The notes: a model not told the origin generated them from the sequence alone. A DNA stretch of 64,000 nt from Chthonobacter albigriseus (GCF_013839445.1 NZ_JACDIT010000001.1:796658-860657); one strand, 5' to 3'. Positions 1-10,058 are shown, numbered from the stretch's first letter. Translations and numbers: made by a program.

Positions 1-35
1 TGAAGCGCCACCGTCCGGCACCGAGCAGGCGACGG

Positions 36-1241
36 TCAGCGCAAGGCGGCGAGGGTGGCGTGGTCGGGCCAGCCGTCCGCCGGCAGGCCGAGCTGGATCT
101 GCGCAGCCCGGGTGGCTTCCCGGGTCTTGAACCCGGCCTTGCCATCGATCGGACCTGGATCCAGGCCGCGGGCGGCGAGCGCCTGCTGCAGGGCCTTGAC
201 CTCGGCGGCGGAGAGCGCATCCACCGTGCCGTTGCCCTTGCCGACCGGGCCGGCGCCGGCGAGCCGCGTGGCGAAGTAGGCGGCCGTCGTCGCGTAGACC
301 AGCGACTCGTTCCACTGCAGATAGACGTCGAAGTTATGGTAGGCGAGAAAAGCGGGGCCGAAGCGCCCCATCGGCAGGAACAGTGCGGCCGGTCCACCTT
401 CCAGGCTTCCGCCGTCGGCGGCTCGAACGCCCATCGACGCCCATTCGGAAGGGTCCTTCTTGATCAGGAGATCTGCCTGGTCCCAAGGCAGCTCGTTGGG
501 GATGCGGACTTCACGCAGCCAGGGCTGGCCGCGCTGCCAGCCGAGCTGGGCGAGAAAGTTGGCCGTCGAGCCGAGGACGTCCGCCTTCGAGCGGATCAGG
601 TTGGCGCGGCCGTCACCGTCGTAGTCGATGCCGTATCGCAGGTAGTTGGATGCCAGGAACTGGGTCTGCCCAAGTTCGCCCGCCCATGCCCCGCGCATTT
701 CGGCTGGCGACAGGTCGCCCTTCTGGATGATCTTCAAGGCGTCGATCAGTTCGGGGCGGAACTTGTGGGGCCGGCGACAATCGTAGGCGAGCGTGGCCAG
801 CGAGCGCAGCGTGCTCATGTCACCAAGGTTCGCACCGAAGTCGGTCTCCAGGCCCCATACGGCGACGATGACCGGCGCCGGAACGCCGAAATCCGCCTCG
901 ATCTGACGGAAAAGGCCGGCGTTCTTCTTGATCTGCGCGGCGCCCTGCTGAAGGCGGTAGGAGGCGACCATGCGGCCGGCGAACTCCAGGAAGGTCTGCG
1001 AGAAGACGCCCTGCCCGCGATCCTTCTTGATCACCGCCTTGTCGTAGGAAAGCCCGTCGAGACCGGCGGAAACGATGTCCGGGGAAATCCCGGCCGCCAG
1101 CGCCTCCTGCTTCATATCCTCCAGCCAAGGACCGAAATCGGAGCCGTTGCCGCAGGCGGCGGTGGCCGGCGCGGCGAGCGCGATTAGGGCCGTGGAGAAG
1201 ACCACGCTCCGCAGAGCTTGCTTCAGGCTGGACAATGTCAT
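36..1241 (-). CDS. Lytic murein transglycosylase (MltB/SLT_2 family) with C-terminal peptidoglycan-binding domain
   Basis: Predicted periplasmic enzyme of 401 aa that cleaves the glycan strand of peptidoglycan. Residues 1-28 form a signal peptide ending in ATAAC. The SLT_2 domain follows, with the family motif VWGLETDFGAN carrying the probable catalytic Glu near residue 131, and AGELGQTQFLASNY further on, also typical of MltB. The last 55 or so residues (DALSAAEVKALQQALAARG onward) are a PG_binding_1 repeat. The frame is open to 1352, but the ATG at 1241 is chosen because it puts the signal peptide at the N-terminus. The gene stands alone with no obvious partner. Family assignment is confident; the exact MltB subclass is not. 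Confidence 0.93.
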   Translation of the reverse strand: MTLSSLKQALRSVVFSTALIALAAPATAACGNGSDFGPWLEDMKQEALAAGISPDIVSAGLDGLSYDKAVIKKDRGQGVFSQTFLEFAGRMVASYRLQQGAAQIKKNAGLFRQIEADFGVPAPVIVAVWGLETDFGANLGDMSTLRSLATLAYDCRRPHKFRPELIDALKIIQKGDLSPAEMRGAWAGELGQTQFLASNYLRYGIDYDGDGRANLIRSKADVLGSTANFLAQLGWQRGQPWLREVRIPNELPWDQADLLIKKDPSEWASMGVRAADGGSLEGGPAALFLPMGRFGPAFLAYHNFDVYLQWNESLVYATTAAYFATRLAGAGPVGKGNGTVDALSAAEVKALQQALAARGLDPGPIDGKAGFKTREATRAAQIQLGLPADGWPDHATLAALR

Positions 1242-1320
1242 GCGTCGAATCCCGTTGAAGTCCTCGAATCGGCGGACCATAGCCCGACCGCCGCGCCTTG
1301 TGCCAGACCGGGACAGCCGC

Positions 1321-2220
1321 TCATTCGGGCAGGGGGATGAACTCGTCGTCATCGGGGACGGCCGGAAAGGCGCCGGCCTTCCAGGCCGCCTTGGCTTCCT
1401 CGATCCGGTCCTTGTCCGACGACACGAAGTTCCACCAGAGATGGCGCGGCCCGTCCATCGGGTCGCCGCCGACGACCAGGATGCGGGCGGGCTCCACAGC
1501 GGTGACGGTAATCTCGTCGCCCGGCCGGAAGACCAGAAGCTGGCCGGGCCCGAAGGGGTCGCCAGCGATCTCGATCAGGCCGGAAAGCGTGAAGATGGCC
1601 CGCTCCTCATGCGAAGCGGGGATGGGGAGCCGGGCGCCCGCCTCCAGGATGGCGTCGGCGTAGATCGTCTCCCATGCGGTCTCGACAGGCGACGTGCTGC
1701 CCCAGAGCGAGCCGGCGATGACGCGGACCTTCTTGCCCTCGGCTTCGATGACCGGCAGCGCGGCGCGCGGCACATGGGCGAAGTCCGGCGCGGTATCCTC
1801 CAGCGCCTTCGGCAGGGCCACCCAGGACTGGATGCCGAAGAGAGGGCCGCCCGTCGCTCGCACTTCGGCGCGGGTCCGCTCGGAGTGGGTGATCCCCCGG
1901 CCGGCCGTCATCCAGTTCACGTCTCCCGGAACGATAGGCTGGACCGAGCCGAGGCTGTCGCGATGGAGGATCTCGCCTTGATAGAGGTAGGTGACCGTCG
2001 CAAGGCCGATGTGGGGGTGCGGGCGCACATCGATGCCCTGGCCGGTGATCAGTTCCGCAGGGCCCATCTGATCAAGGAAGACGAAGGGGCCGACCATCCG
2101 GCGGCCCGCCGACGGCAGCGCACGCCGGACCTCGAAGCCGCCGATGTCACGCACGCGTGGAATGATGACGGTTTCGATCGCCGGATTCGGCATCTCGGGA
2201 GGGACGTTCTGATCCGGCAT
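1321..2220 (-). CDS. Pirin family protein
   Basis: 299 aa cytosolic bicupin. The N-terminal cupin carries the pirin metal-binding pattern, seen as [17 protein letters not shown] and later GITHSERT. The C-terminal pirin_C cupin starts near residue 170. Pirins bind Fe and some have quercetinase activity, but the substrate here cannot be read from sequence. It lies upstream of and in the same direction as the transglycosylase gene with 79 bp between them, so cotranscription is possible but unsupported. The start ATG at 2220 gives a normal pirin N-terminus. Confidence 0.93.
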   Translation of the reverse strand: MPDQNVPPEMPNPAIETVIIPRVRDIGGFEVRRALPSAGRRMVGPFVFLDQMGPAELITGQGIDVRPHPHIGLATVTYLYQGEILHRDSLGSVQPIVPGDVNWMTAGRGITHSERTRAEVRATGGPLFGIQSWVALPKALEDTAPDFAHVPRAALPVIEAEGKKVRVIAGSLWGSTSPVETAWETIYADAILEAGARLPIPASHEERAIFTLSGLIEIAGDPFGPGQLLVFRPGDEITVTAVEPARILVVGGDPMDGPRHLWWNFVSSDKDRIEEAKAAWKAGAFPAVPDDDEFIPLPE

Positions 2221-2444
2221 CGGTGGTGCACCCGTGAAGATTGGTTCCGATCTCGGTTGCTGCGGGATGCTCGCTGTTTACTTGGGCAGATAACGCCGGT
2301 GACCGCGATTTATACTGACACAATCCCCAAGTTTCCGCTTTTTCCGCGCCCGAAGAAGCATCAGCGAATTAAATATTCTGCAGCATGTCAAGGATATGAA
2401 TGATTGCCGATGACGGTTTCGTATGAGGAGGATTCGCGCCCGCC

Positions 2445-4853
2445 ATGTCCAAGACCATCGCCAGGCTGGTAGCCGATCGCAAAACGTCGACGAAGATCGT
2501 CGTCTCTCTCGCGGCCATCCTCGCGTTGACAGGCTGCGTAGGCGCGACGGGATACGTCTTCATCGACCTGTTGCAGCAACGGATGGACCGGACTGCGTCG
2601 ACCACGGACAGCATGACAGGCCTGCAAGGGCTGGTGTCAACCGTGGAGGGGTTCGCCGACGGGCACAGCGAGACCAAGCTCGCGCCCATCGAGGCCGACA
2701 TCGACCGGCAGATAGTCGAACTGGAGACCCTCGCCGCGGCCGCTTCGCCCGAAGCAGCGCCGGTGGCCGGCGCAGCACGCGAAGCGCTGGGTGTTCTCAA
2801 GTCCGACCTCGCGCAGACCGACGCGGACAAGACGGCCCTGATGGACGCGGAGGCCAAGCTGCAGCAAACGGCTTCCTCGTTGGAGACGACCAGCCTTGCC
2901 GTCGCTGACGTTGCCATCAAGCTTTCGCGCGACGCCGCGCGCAGGGAGCAAACGGCCAAGGATCTCCTCAAGACCGGCAATCGCCTCGCGGCTGCGGCCG
3001 GCGAGACGGAGGCGACGGCGCGCGCCCTGGCAGGACGCTTCGGCAGCGGAGCGGATGGCGCGGCAGACAAGGCAGCGCTCGACACCGGTCTTGCGACCAT
3101 GACGAAGGCGATGCGGAAGGCGAAAACCGCTGCCGCGGGTGGCGCGGTGGATCAGTTGAAGGTCGTTGAAGGGCTGATTGCGGACGTCAAGGCTCTGGCG
3201 GAACCCGCTGCCGCGGGAGATGCCGTTGCACGCCGGTCGCTGGCGGCCACCGCCATCCAGCTTGCCGGCCGGGCAGCCGTGCTGCGCAACACGGCCGTGG
3301 ACGCTTTCGCAGGAGGCATCGACGCGCTGGCCAAGGTAGAAACGGAGACGGTGGCCACCCGTGGCATCGGGGAAGGTGCTTCCAAACTCAATGCGAGCGC
3401 CCGCAAGCTGATGCTCGACACCGTCGTGTTCGTCGGCGCGCCGGGCCCGGAGACGCTCGGCAGCCTCAAGGCGCAGGTCGAGCAGGTCAAAAGATTGCTT
3501 GAGGTGATCGCCCAGGACGGTGCCGCGGTGGCCGAGATCACGACCAGCCTGGAAAAGGCGAAGGCGCTGCCGGATGCGGTCGTCACGGGCGCCGACACGG
3601 TGCTGCAGTTGCAGGGAAAACTCGACGTGTCCGGCACGGCGATGCGCGCGAGCCTGATGAAGGCTGCCCAGTCGCTCACCGAGTTGGTGGCGCTGGAACG
3701 CTCCGCGGCGGCCGGGGACAGGCAGGCGGCGGTCCAATGGATCGTCGGCACCATTGTGGTGGCGGCGCTGGCGAGCATCCTGATCGGATCCGTGCTGATG
3801 ATCGTGATCCAGCGGCCGATCCGCTCGTTGACAGCCGGCATGATGCGGCTGGCGGACGGCGACACCGGGCTGGTGCTCGCCGGCGCGGAACGCAAGGACG
3901 AGATCGGCGCGATGACGCGGGCCGTGCTGGTGTTCCGCGACAATGCGATCGAGCGGCAGCGGCTGGAGGCGCAGGCGCAAGCCGAGCGGGACGAGCGGGA
4001 GGCCCGCCAGGGCCGGGTGGAGACCCTGGTGCGCGGCTTCGAGACGACAGTCGGCCGGCTGTTGTCGCAGGTGTCGTCGAGCGGAGAGACGCTGCAGTCG
4101 ACGGCGGATCGGCTGAACGGGATCGCCGGGACGACGGCGGCGAAGGCAGAATCGGCGGCTTCCGCTTCGAACCAGGCTTCCGCCAACGTTCAGACCGTGG
4201 CGAGCGCCGCGGAAGAACTCTCCGCCTCGATCGGCGCGATCTCCGGTCAAGTTCAGCGCACGAAGTCGGTGGTGGCGGAAGCGCGTGTGAAGGCGCAGGG
4301 CACGAACGGCCAAATCGCCAGCCTCACGGAGTCGGCGACACGGATCGGCGACGTGGTGAAGCTGATCTCCTCGATCGCGGAGCAGACCAACCTCCTCGCG
4401 CTCAATGCCACGATCGAAGCGGCGCGGGCCGGCGAAGCGGGACGCGGGTTCTCCGTGGTCGCCGGCGAGGTGAAGAACCTCGCCACCCAGACCGCGAAAG
4501 CGACCGAGGACATCGCCAAACAGATCGCCGCGATCCAGGAGTCCACGGCCGACGCGGTCGGGGCGATCCAGGGCATCGTGGAGACCATGGAGGACGTTGA
4601 CCGGCACACCCAGGAGATCGCGGCCGCGGTGGAGCAGCAGGGATCGGCCACGCAGGAGATCACCGGCAGCGTCACCGATGCGGCGCACGGCACGGCCTTG
4701 GTGGTCGGCGACATGAGCGACCTCAACGTCGCCGTCGCGGAGACCTCGCAGACGGCGAGCGCGGTGCTCTCGGCGTCCGGCGCGATGCGGGCCACCGCCG
4801 AGGACCTGCGGATCGAGGTGGATCAGTTCCTACGTGGCGTCGCCGCCGCCTGA
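2445..4853 (+). CDS. Methyl-accepting chemotaxis protein with large periplasmic domain
   Basis: 802 aa chemoreceptor. TM1 is at about residues 17-43, followed by an unusually long helical, Ala-rich periplasmic region (about 44-427), TM2 at 428-456, HAMP ([17 protein letters not shown]) at 457-510, and an MCP signalling hairpin. The conserved tip [19 protein letters not shown] is near residue 646. There is no Cache or PAS signature and no C-terminal CheR-tether pentapeptide; it ends [14 protein letters not shown]-type ribosome site lies about 15 bases upstream. No che genes are nearby, so it presumably feeds a chemosensory array encoded elsewhere. The ligand is unknown. Confidence 0.95.
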   Translation: MSKTIARLVADRKTSTKIVVSLAAILALTGCVGATGYVFIDLLQQRMDRTASTTDSMTGLQGLVSTVEGFADGHSETKLAPIEADIDRQIVELETLAAAASPEAAPVAGAAREALGVLKSDLAQTDADKTALMDAEAKLQQTASSLETTSLAVADVAIKLSRDAARREQTAKDLLKTGNRLAAAAGETEATARALAGRFGSGADGAADKAALDTGLATMTKAMRKAKTAAAGGAVDQLKVVEGLIADVKALAEPAAAGDAVARRSLAATAIQLAGRAAVLRNTAVDAFAGGIDALAKVETETVATRGIGEGASKLNASARKLMLDTVVFVGAPGPETLGSLKAQVEQVKRLLEVIAQDGAAVAEITTSLEKAKALPDAVVTGADTVLQLQGKLDVSGTAMRASLMKAAQSLTELVALERSAAAGDRQAAVQWIVGTIVVAALASILIGSVLMIVIQRPIRSLTAGMMRLADGDTGLVLAGAERKDEIGAMTRAVLVFRDNAIERQRLEAQAQAERDEREARQGRVETLVRGFETTVGRLLSQVSSSGETLQSTADRLNGIAGTTAAKAESAASASNQASANVQTVASAAEELSASIGAISGQVQRTKSVVAEARVKAQGTNGQIASLTESATRIGDVVKLISSIAEQTNLLALNATIEAARAGEAGRGFSVVAGEVKNLATQTAKATEDIAKQIAAIQESTADAVGAIQGIVETMEDVDRHTQEIAAAVEQQGSATQEITGSVTDAAHGTALVVGDMSDLNVAVAETSQTASAVLSASGAMRATAEDLRIEVDQFLRGVAAA

Positions 4854-4895
4854 CCCGGGCTTCGACGACCTGTCACGGCAAAGTCAGAGCCAAAG

Positions 4896-4927
4896 CGCCC
4901 GTCGCCGGAACAAACCGGCGGCGGGCG
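4896..4927 (+). terminator. Stem-loop after the chemoreceptor gene
   Basis: A 13-bp stem (CGCCCGTCGCCGG with CCGGCGGCGGGCG, one G-T pair) around a 6-base loop lies 43 bases downstream of the chemoreceptor stop and is followed by TGTTCATT. It probably acts as an intrinsic terminator. Its 3' half overlaps a candidate EcfG promoter for the next gene. Confidence 0.6.
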
Positions 4928-4931
4928 TGTT
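4906..4931 (+). promoter_or_regulatory. Candidate EcfG-type promoter upstream of the YqjD-like gene
   Basis: GGAAC at 4906-4910 and TGTT at 4928-4931 are separated by 16 bases, close to the alphaproteobacterial general-stress sigma factor consensus (GGAAC, 16-17 bases, CGTT). The -10 element differs by one base. The predicted transcript would begin about 38 bases before the ATG at 4976. Genes of this small membrane-protein class are often stress-induced. Inference only. Confidence 0.4.
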
Positions 4932-4975
4932 CATTCCGGTGTCCGTTTCCATGCGCAAAGAGGGAAGAATTCGCC

Positions 4976-5323
4976 ATGGCCAACACCGGTTCAACTGCGC
5001 GCACACCTGAATCCAACGAACAGATGCAGGCCGACAATGCCCGGCTGCAGAGCGAGATCGCCGAGCTGAAGGCCGAGCTGGCCCGGCTTTCGTCCACGAT
5101 CGGGACGATCGCCAACCGCCGCTACGAGGATCTGCGCGACCGTGCATCCGGCTATGCCGAGGACTTCGCCCGCCAGGGTGCGGCCCTGCGCGACCAGGCC
5201 TACGAGCGGGCCGGCGTGATGGAGCAGGAGGTCGAGCGCTCGATCCGCGAGCGGCCGCTGGCCGCCGTGGCGATCGCCGCGGGCGTCGGGTACCTGGTGG
5301 GCCTCATCTCGCGGTCGCGGTGA
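4976..5323 (+). CDS. DUF883/YqjD-like membrane-anchored protein
   Basis: 115 aa. The N-terminal two thirds are hydrophilic and helical, with heptad-like repeats (QADNARLQSEIAELKAELAR) predicted to form a coiled coil. The C-terminus ends in RPLAAVAIAAGVGYLVGLISRSR, the single-TM signature of ElaB/YqjD proteins, which are inner-membrane proteins; the E. coli member associates with ribosomes in stationary phase. Its stop overlaps the GTG start of the next gene by 4 bases (GTGA), so the two are translationally coupled. Function here is inferred from the family only. Confidence 0.8.
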   Translation: MANTGSTARTPESNEQMQADNARLQSEIAELKAELARLSSTIGTIANRRYEDLRDRASGYAEDFARQGAALRDQAYERAGVMEQEVERSIRERPLAAVAIAAGVGYLVGLISRSR

Positions 5324-5751
5324 CCTCGATGCTGGGCCCGATCCTCTCGGCCCTTGCGCTCGCCGAGGTGAAGCGGTCGGCGGACCGCGCCATCCGATCC
5401 CTGGTGATCGGGCTGGCGCTCGCCGTCGCGGCAGGCGTCGCCTTCGCCTTCCTGGTCGCAGCCGGCCTGATCGCCATCGCGCAGGAACTCGGCCCGGTCT
5501 GGGCCTGCCTGATCGCGGCGCTGATCTTCGGCCTGGCGGCACTGGTGCTCTACGTCGTGCGCATCAACGTTCGCCGGCAACGGCCCGCGCGGTCGGCGAT
5601 GCTGGGCGCGCTCGGCGGGACGGCGGCAGGCGCCGCATCGGCGCCGGACGGGCCTCCGCGCCGGCGGTCATGGCGGCCTTCGCCGCGCCGGTTCCTACTT
5701 CCGGCAGCGGCTGCGGCCTTCGTGGCAGCGCTGTTCGCCGCCCGGCGCTGA
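5320..5751 (+). CDS. Phage holin family / YqjE-like membrane protein
   Basis: 143 aa. It has two hydrophobic segments (about residues 27-52 and 57-83) followed by a basic, Pro/Arg-rich tail and a final hydrophobic stretch (LLPAAAAAFVAALFAARR). This arrangement resembles the DUF1469/YqjE group annotated as phage holin family 3_6, which commonly follows a YqjD-like gene, as here. The GTG start at 5320 overlaps the upstream stop; an in-frame ATG at 5329 is the alternative. No phage genes are nearby, so a true holin role is unlikely. Confidence 0.7.
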   Translation: MTSMLGPILSALALAEVKRSADRAIRSLVIGLALAVAAGVAFAFLVAAGLIAIAQELGPVWACLIAALIFGLAALVLYVVRINVRRQRPARSAMLGALGGTAAGAASAPDGPPRRRSWRPSPRRFLLPAAAAAFVAALFAARR

Positions 5752-5755
5752 CGGT

Positions 5756-6682
5756 TCAGACAAGATCCTGGAGGTCGCCCTCGGCTGGTCCGGCGGCGAC
5801 CTTCTTCTGTCGTTCGAAGATGAAGATGCCCGCGCCGACGATGATGACGGCGCCGAGCAGCATGGAGAGCTTCGGCACATCCCCGAAGACGAGCCAGCCG
5901 AACAGGATCGCCCAGACCAGAAGCGTATACTGGAACGGAGCCACCACCGCGGCAGGGGCCAGCTTCAGCGAGCGGTTGATCAGGATGTGCGCCAGCATGG
6001 CGATGATGCCGAGACCGGCGAGCAGCGCGGCATCGAAGGGCGTCGGCGTCACCCAATCGAAGGGGGCGAGCACGATGCCGGCGACCAGAGCGCCGAAGGT
6101 TTGCCAGAACACCAGCGTGGTGTCGGGCGTGGCCCGCAGTATGCGGCTCTGGATGATCATCATGGCGAAGAACAGACTGCCGATGATCGAGATGAGCGCG
6201 GCGAAGGAGAGCGACTCGCTGGAGGGCTCCAGGGCGACCACCACGCCGACGAAGCCGATCACGATCGCCGTCCAGCGCCGCCAGCCGACGCGTTCGCCAA
6301 GGAAGAACGGCGAGAGAGCCGCGACCCAGATCGGCGCGGCGAGGTAGAAGGTCATCACGTCGGCGATCGGCAGGTACATGACCGCGACGTAGAAGATGAT
6401 CACCTCGAAGGTGGAGAAGATCACCCGGAGAACCTGGACCCAGGGCTTCTCCACCACCACGAGGCTGCGGACGCCCTGACGCGCGACCATCGGGGCCATC
6501 ACCACCAGGGCTGCGGCGGAGCGGATCAGAAGGACCTGCCCGACCGAGTAGGTCGCGACCAGCCATTTGCCGAGCACGTCATTGGCCGAAAACATGAAAT
6601 CGCCGAGCAGCATCAGCGCGATGCCAAGCCCGATCGCATTCTTGTGGCGATCGAGGGCGCCCGCCATGTTGCTCGCCGACAC
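5756..6682 (-). CDS. DMT family transporter (EamA)
   Basis: 308 aa integral membrane protein with about ten hydrophobic segments arranged as two EamA repeats (roughly residues 14-147 and 160-293). It starts with a short cytosolic N-terminus (MSASNMAGALDRHKNAIGLG) and ends with a charged tail. EamA proteins export or exchange metabolites, often amino acids or nucleosides; the substrate cannot be deduced. It converges on the holin-like gene with a 4-base gap and lies 49 bases downstream of the glycosyltransferase gene on the same strand. Confidence 0.9.
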   Translation of the reverse strand: MSASNMAGALDRHKNAIGLGIALMLLGDFMFSANDVLGKWLVATYSVGQVLLIRSAAALVVMAPMVARQGVRSLVVVEKPWVQVLRVIFSTFEVIIFYVAVMYLPIADVMTFYLAAPIWVAALSPFFLGERVGWRRWTAIVIGFVGVVVALEPSSESLSFAALISIIGSLFFAMMIIQSRILRATPDTTLVFWQTFGALVAGIVLAPFDWVTPTPFDAALLAGLGIIAMLAHILINRSLKLAPAAVVAPFQYTLLVWAILFGWLVFGDVPKLSMLLGAVIIVGAGIFIFERQKKVAAGPAEGDLQDLV

Positions 6683-6731
6683 GCTTCAGAGCCTTTCAAA
6701 CCGATCCGCAGAGCACCGGGCTAGCACAGCC

Positions 6732-7814
6732 CTAGGGTCGGAAGCGAGACGGCAAAAAGGGAATCGCGCGATCGAGGGCGACGGTGGCCAGCCCGGCACG
6801 CGCGAGACTGTCCTGCACGGCCTCGCGGTCGCTGCGGGCAAGGTCGTTCCAGCGGGCGAGATTGGCGGGCGCGGCGGCGGCGGCCACACGAAAGATCTCT
6901 GGCGTGGTGACCACAGCCGCGATCCGGGCGGCCAGGGCAGTCGCGGAGGCGGTTTCGACGTAGGCGGCTGTGCCGACGAAGGCCTCGCGAAAGAGCGGGC
7001 GGTCGGGCATGACAGCGGGTAGCCCGGCGTAAGCAGCTTCGAGAGGAACGTCGGCGAGGCGAAAGCCGTCCGCGGCCGACAGGAGCACGTGCGCGGACAT
7101 CAGGATCTCGCGAACCCGGTCGGCGGGGATGAAGCCGTGGAAGAAGACACCCGGGCGGGTCAGGATCTCGTCCGCAACCTCGATCCCGACCTGGCGGCCG
7201 ATCACGTGCAGACACGCTTCATGGCCGTGCCCCTTGCGGAGATGGGCAACGGCGTCGGCGGCCCGGCGCAGGCCCTCATCATCGCCTGCAGAGGTGAACA
7301 ACGCGACGTCGATGCGGCCGCGCGGGGCCACGTGGCGGGTCGAAGCCGCCCGTTCCAGGAAGGGGATCGCTGCATAGACGTCCGCAATCTGGGGCCGGCA
7401 AACCGCGACATCGGTGGCCGGAGACGCCAGACTGCGAAGAAACGCCGCCGCCGTTTCGCTGGAGGCAAGCACCAGCGGTAGCCTGCGGAGGGCGTGGGCC
7501 AGCGCGGGGCGGCGCCACAGGCGGTCGATCCGGGAGCGAGGCGGGCCGGCGAGAAGGGACCAATCGTCGATGAAGGGGATCAGCCGGTCGCCCCCGAAAG
7601 CGACCTGGAACGGTGACGGCGCGCCGTTCGCAAAGACAGGAGCGGCGGCGCGTTCCTCGACCATCGTCGCGGCGGCGGCGGCAAGCCGCCTGACACGATC
7701 CGCCCAGGCAGAGGGCAGCAGGCCCGGCATTCCACCTGCGCGCTCGTCGCCAGTTCCCAACATCACAAACGCCTCCAGCAGGCGGATACGCGCCGGCAAA
7801 CCTGCCGACCGCAC
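6732..7814 (-). CDS. Glycosyltransferase family 4-like protein
   Basis: 360 aa. The C-terminal half has the GT-B nucleotide-sugar-binding pattern: FFHGFIPADRVREILMSAH, then LADVPLEAAYAGLPAVMPD with the conserved Glu, near residues 237-285. The N-terminal half is poorly conserved and contains a VLASSE-type strand common in GT4 acceptor domains. The first codon at 7814 is GTG; an ATG at 7763 (MLGTGDERAG) is an alternative. No other polysaccharide genes adjoin it, so donor and acceptor are unknown. Confidence 0.72.
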   Translation of the reverse strand: MRSAGLPARIRLLEAFVMLGTGDERAGGMPGLLPSAWADRVRRLAAAAATMVEERAAAPVFANGAPSPFQVAFGGDRLIPFIDDWSLLAGPPRSRIDRLWRRPALAHALRRLPLVLASSETAAAFLRSLASPATDVAVCRPQIADVYAAIPFLERAASTRHVAPRGRIDVALFTSAGDDEGLRRAADAVAHLRKGHGHEACLHVIGRQVGIEVADEILTRPGVFFHGFIPADRVREILMSAHVLLSAADGFRLADVPLEAAYAGLPAVMPDRPLFREAFVGTAAYVETASATALAARIAAVVTTPEIFRVAAAAAPANLARWNDLARSDREAVQDSLARAGLATVALDRAIPFLPSRFRP

Positions 7815-7929
7815 CCGGTCTCGGCCGCCGCGACTCGGGGACGTCCCTGCGGCGGTTCCGACGATCCGGCGTTAACTATGCTGGGGGCCACTTAAGGAGG
7901 CATGAATCGCGGGGGGCGGCGGACCGCCC

Positions 7930-9420
7930 TCAGGCGCGCGTGCGGGTGCGGTCAACCGCATCGGACCAGCCGGCGATCTTCGACGCCCGAGTCTCCGGGT
8001 CCATGGTCGGCACGAAACGGCGGTCGAGACGCCAGCTTTCCGAGAAGCCGTCGCGGTCGGGCCAGATGCCCGCCTGCCGGCCGGCAAGCCAGGCCGCGCC
8101 GAGCGCGGTCGTCTCCAGCACCACCGGCCGGTCGACCGGAGCGTCGAGCAGATCTGCCAGGCGCTGCATGGTCCAGTCGCTGGCGACCATGCCGCCATCG
8201 ACGCGCAGCACCGTGTCACCGCCTCCGGTCCAATCGCGGCGCATGGCTTCCAGGAGATCGCGGGTCTGGTAGCACACCGCCTCCAAAGCGGCGCGCGCGA
8301 GTTCCGCGGGGCCGGTGGCGCGTGTCAGGCCGAAGATCGCGCCGCGTGCATCGGCATCCCACCAGGGGGCGCCGAGGCCGGTGAAGGCCGGGACGAGATA
8401 GACGTTCTGGTTAGGATCGGCGCTCTCGGCAAGCGGGCCTGACTGGTCGGCCCGCTCCAGGATCTTCAAGCCATCGCGCAGCCACTGGACGGCGGCGCCG
8501 GCGACGAAGATGGAGCCCTCCAGCGCATAGGTCGTTTCGCCGTCGAGGCGGTAGGCGATGGTGGTCAGCAGCCGGTTGGTGGAGGGGACGAAGTCCGATC
8601 CGGTGTTGAGCAGCGCAAAGCAGCCGGTGCCGTAGGTGGACTTCAGCATGCCCGGCCGGAAACAGGCCTGCCCTACGGTGGCGGCCTGCTGATCGCCGGC
8701 GATGCCCAAGACCGGAATGGCGGCGCCGAGGATCGCATCGTCCGTGACGCCGAAATCGGCCGCGGAGTCCATGACCTCCGGCAGCATCGACCGGGGCACG
8801 CGCAGGAGCGCGAGCAGGTCGTCGTCCCACGTGTTGCGGACGATGTCATAGAGGAGCGTGCGGGATGCATTGGTTGCGTCGGTGGCGTGGACCCTGCCGC
8901 CGGTCAAGCGCCAGAGCAGGAAGCTGTCAACCGTGCCGAAGGCGAGCTCGCCGCGCTCGGCGCGGGCGCGGGCGCCCGGGACATGATCCAGGATCCAGGC
9001 GACCTTGGTGCCGGAGAAATAGGGGTCGAGGATGAGGCCGGTACGAGCGGAGACCATCGGCTCCACGCCGTCGGATTTCAGGCGTGCGCACTGCTCGGCG
9101 GTGCGGCGGTCCTGCCAGACGATGGCATTGTGGATCGGCTTGCCGGTCGCCCTTTCCCAGACGACGGTGGTCTCGCGCTGGTTGGTGATGCCGATGCCGG
9201 CGATGTCGCCGGCGGAGAGACCAGCGTTCGCGAGAGCGAACCGCATGGTCTCGACCGTGGTGCGCCAGAGGTCCTCGGGATCGTGCTCGACCCAGCCGGA
9301 GCGCGGAAAATGCTGCGGAAACTCCTGCTGGCCGACGCCGCGGACGCGATAGCCGTCGTCGAAGACGATGGACCGGGACGAAGTGGTGCCCTGGTCGATT
9401 GCGAGAATGAAGCCACTCAC
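7930..9420 (-). CDS. glpK: Glycerol kinase
   Basis: 496 aa, the usual length for GlpK. It phosphorylates glycerol to sn-glycerol 3-phosphate with ATP in the cytosol. The FGGY fold is clear: [17 protein letters not shown] at the N-terminus, [28 protein letters not shown], and [17 protein letters not shown]. The GTG start at 9420 is supported by a GGGAGG ribosome site a few bases upstream. No glpF, glpD or glycerol ABC genes are in the window, so it is an orphan copy here. Substrate assignment within FGGY kinases is supported by the GlpK-type N-terminus. Confidence 0.95.
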   Translation of the reverse strand: MSGFILAIDQGTTSSRSIVFDDGYRVRGVGQQEFPQHFPRSGWVEHDPEDLWRTTVETMRFALANAGLSAGDIAGIGITNQRETTVVWERATGKPIHNAIVWQDRRTAEQCARLKSDGVEPMVSARTGLILDPYFSGTKVAWILDHVPGARARAERGELAFGTVDSFLLWRLTGGRVHATDATNASRTLLYDIVRNTWDDDLLALLRVPRSMLPEVMDSAADFGVTDDAILGAAIPVLGIAGDQQAATVGQACFRPGMLKSTYGTGCFALLNTGSDFVPSTNRLLTTIAYRLDGETTYALEGSIFVAGAAVQWLRDGLKILERADQSGPLAESADPNQNVYLVPAFTGLGAPWWDADARGAIFGLTRATGPAELARAALEAVCYQTRDLLEAMRRDWTGGGDTVLRVDGGMVASDWTMQRLADLLDAPVDRPVVLETTALGAAWLAGRQAGIWPDRDGFSESWRLDRRFVPTMDPETRASKIAGWSDAVDRTRTRA

Positions 9421-9554
9421 GTGATGTCCTCCCGGGTCGCGGCGGTCCGGCGCGGTTCCTCCTTGCGCCGGCCAGCGATCATCTTTGTGGAGCCACTGTC
9501 CTTCCGCTGAAACCGAAAGTCAACGAAAGAGAAACGAAAGCCGCAGCCTGTCAG

Positions 9555-9986
9555 CTACCGGTCTATGCGAGTCGACAACACGATCGACGAGGTTGTCCGC
9601 TCGACGCCGTCGAGGGCGCCGATCCGGTCGATCAGCCCGTCGAGCTCGCGGATGGAGGGCGCCGCGACCACCGCGATCAGGTCGAAGGGGCCGGAGACCG
9701 AGTGAAGCTGCCGGACTTCCGGAATTCGGCGCAGGGCGGCCTCGACGGCCGGCGCTGCCTTCGGATGCAAGGCGATCGTGATATGCGCACGGACGAGCCC
9801 AGTCTCCATCGCTTCGGCCACCCGGACGGTGTAGCCGGTGATGACTTTGGCAGCCTCGAGCCGCCCCAGCCGGTGAGCCACCGTCGTACGAGAGAGATCG
9901 AGCCGCCTTGCAAGATCCACCACGGACAGGCGGGCATTCTCCCGGAGGAGGGCGAGCAGGGTTCTGTCGAGGTCATCGATGTGCAT
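9555..9986 (-). CDS. Lrp/AsnC family transcriptional regulator
   Basis: 143 aa. The N-terminal winged helix-turn-helix (LDRTLLALLRENARLSVVDL to RTTVAHRLGRLEAAKVITGY) is followed by a RAM/AsnC ligand domain from about residue 62, ending in the typical strand containing VERTTSSIVLSTRIDR. The ATG at 9986 is chosen over the upstream open frame (to 10073) because it places the HTH at the usual distance from the N-terminus. It is divergent from the saccharopine dehydrogenase-like gene. Three GCAAT repeats between them suggest auto- and cross-regulation, probably by an amino acid such as lysine. Confidence 0.93.
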   Translation of the reverse strand: MHIDDLDRTLLALLRENARLSVVDLARRLDLSRTTVAHRLGRLEAAKVITGYTVRVAEAMETGLVRAHITIALHPKAAPAVEAALRRIPEVRQLHSVSGPFDLIAVVAAPSIRELDGLIDRIGALDGVERTTSSIVLSTRIDR

Positions 9987-10004
9987 GTTGATCAGATGAA
10001 TAGC

Positions 10005-10058
10005 GCAATCTGACGAATATGGCACGCAATTTCGTCTGTTCTCGGCTTGCAATCTGAC
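10005..10058. promoter_or_regulatory. Candidate Lrp/AsnC operator: three phased GCAAT repeats
   Basis: GCAATCTGAC occurs at 10005-10014 and again exactly at 10049-10058, with a related GCAATTTCGTC at 10026-10036. Start-to-start spacings are 21 and 23 bases, about two helical turns, as expected for an Lrp-type octamer bound along one DNA face. The block sits in the 121-bp divergent region between the regulator (start 9986) and the dehydrogenase (start 10108). Confidence 0.5.

Noticed and set aside
2637..4688. 683-codon minus-strand ORF opposite the chemoreceptor
   Set aside because: Arg/His/Leu/Gly-rich composition with no domain, complementary to a clearly conserved MCP; a GC-driven shadow.
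5320..5751. Holin-like gene as evidence of a prophage
   Set aside because: No lysin, tail, integrase or att-like repeats nearby; the YqjD-YqjE style pairing explains it better.
7902..8384. Plus-strand ORF of 160 codons starting at an ATG with a very good AAGGAGG ribosome-like site
   Set aside because: It is entirely antisense to the conserved glpK gene apart from its first codons, is Arg/Pro/Gly-rich without recognisable domains, and such ORFs are expected in GC-rich DNA.
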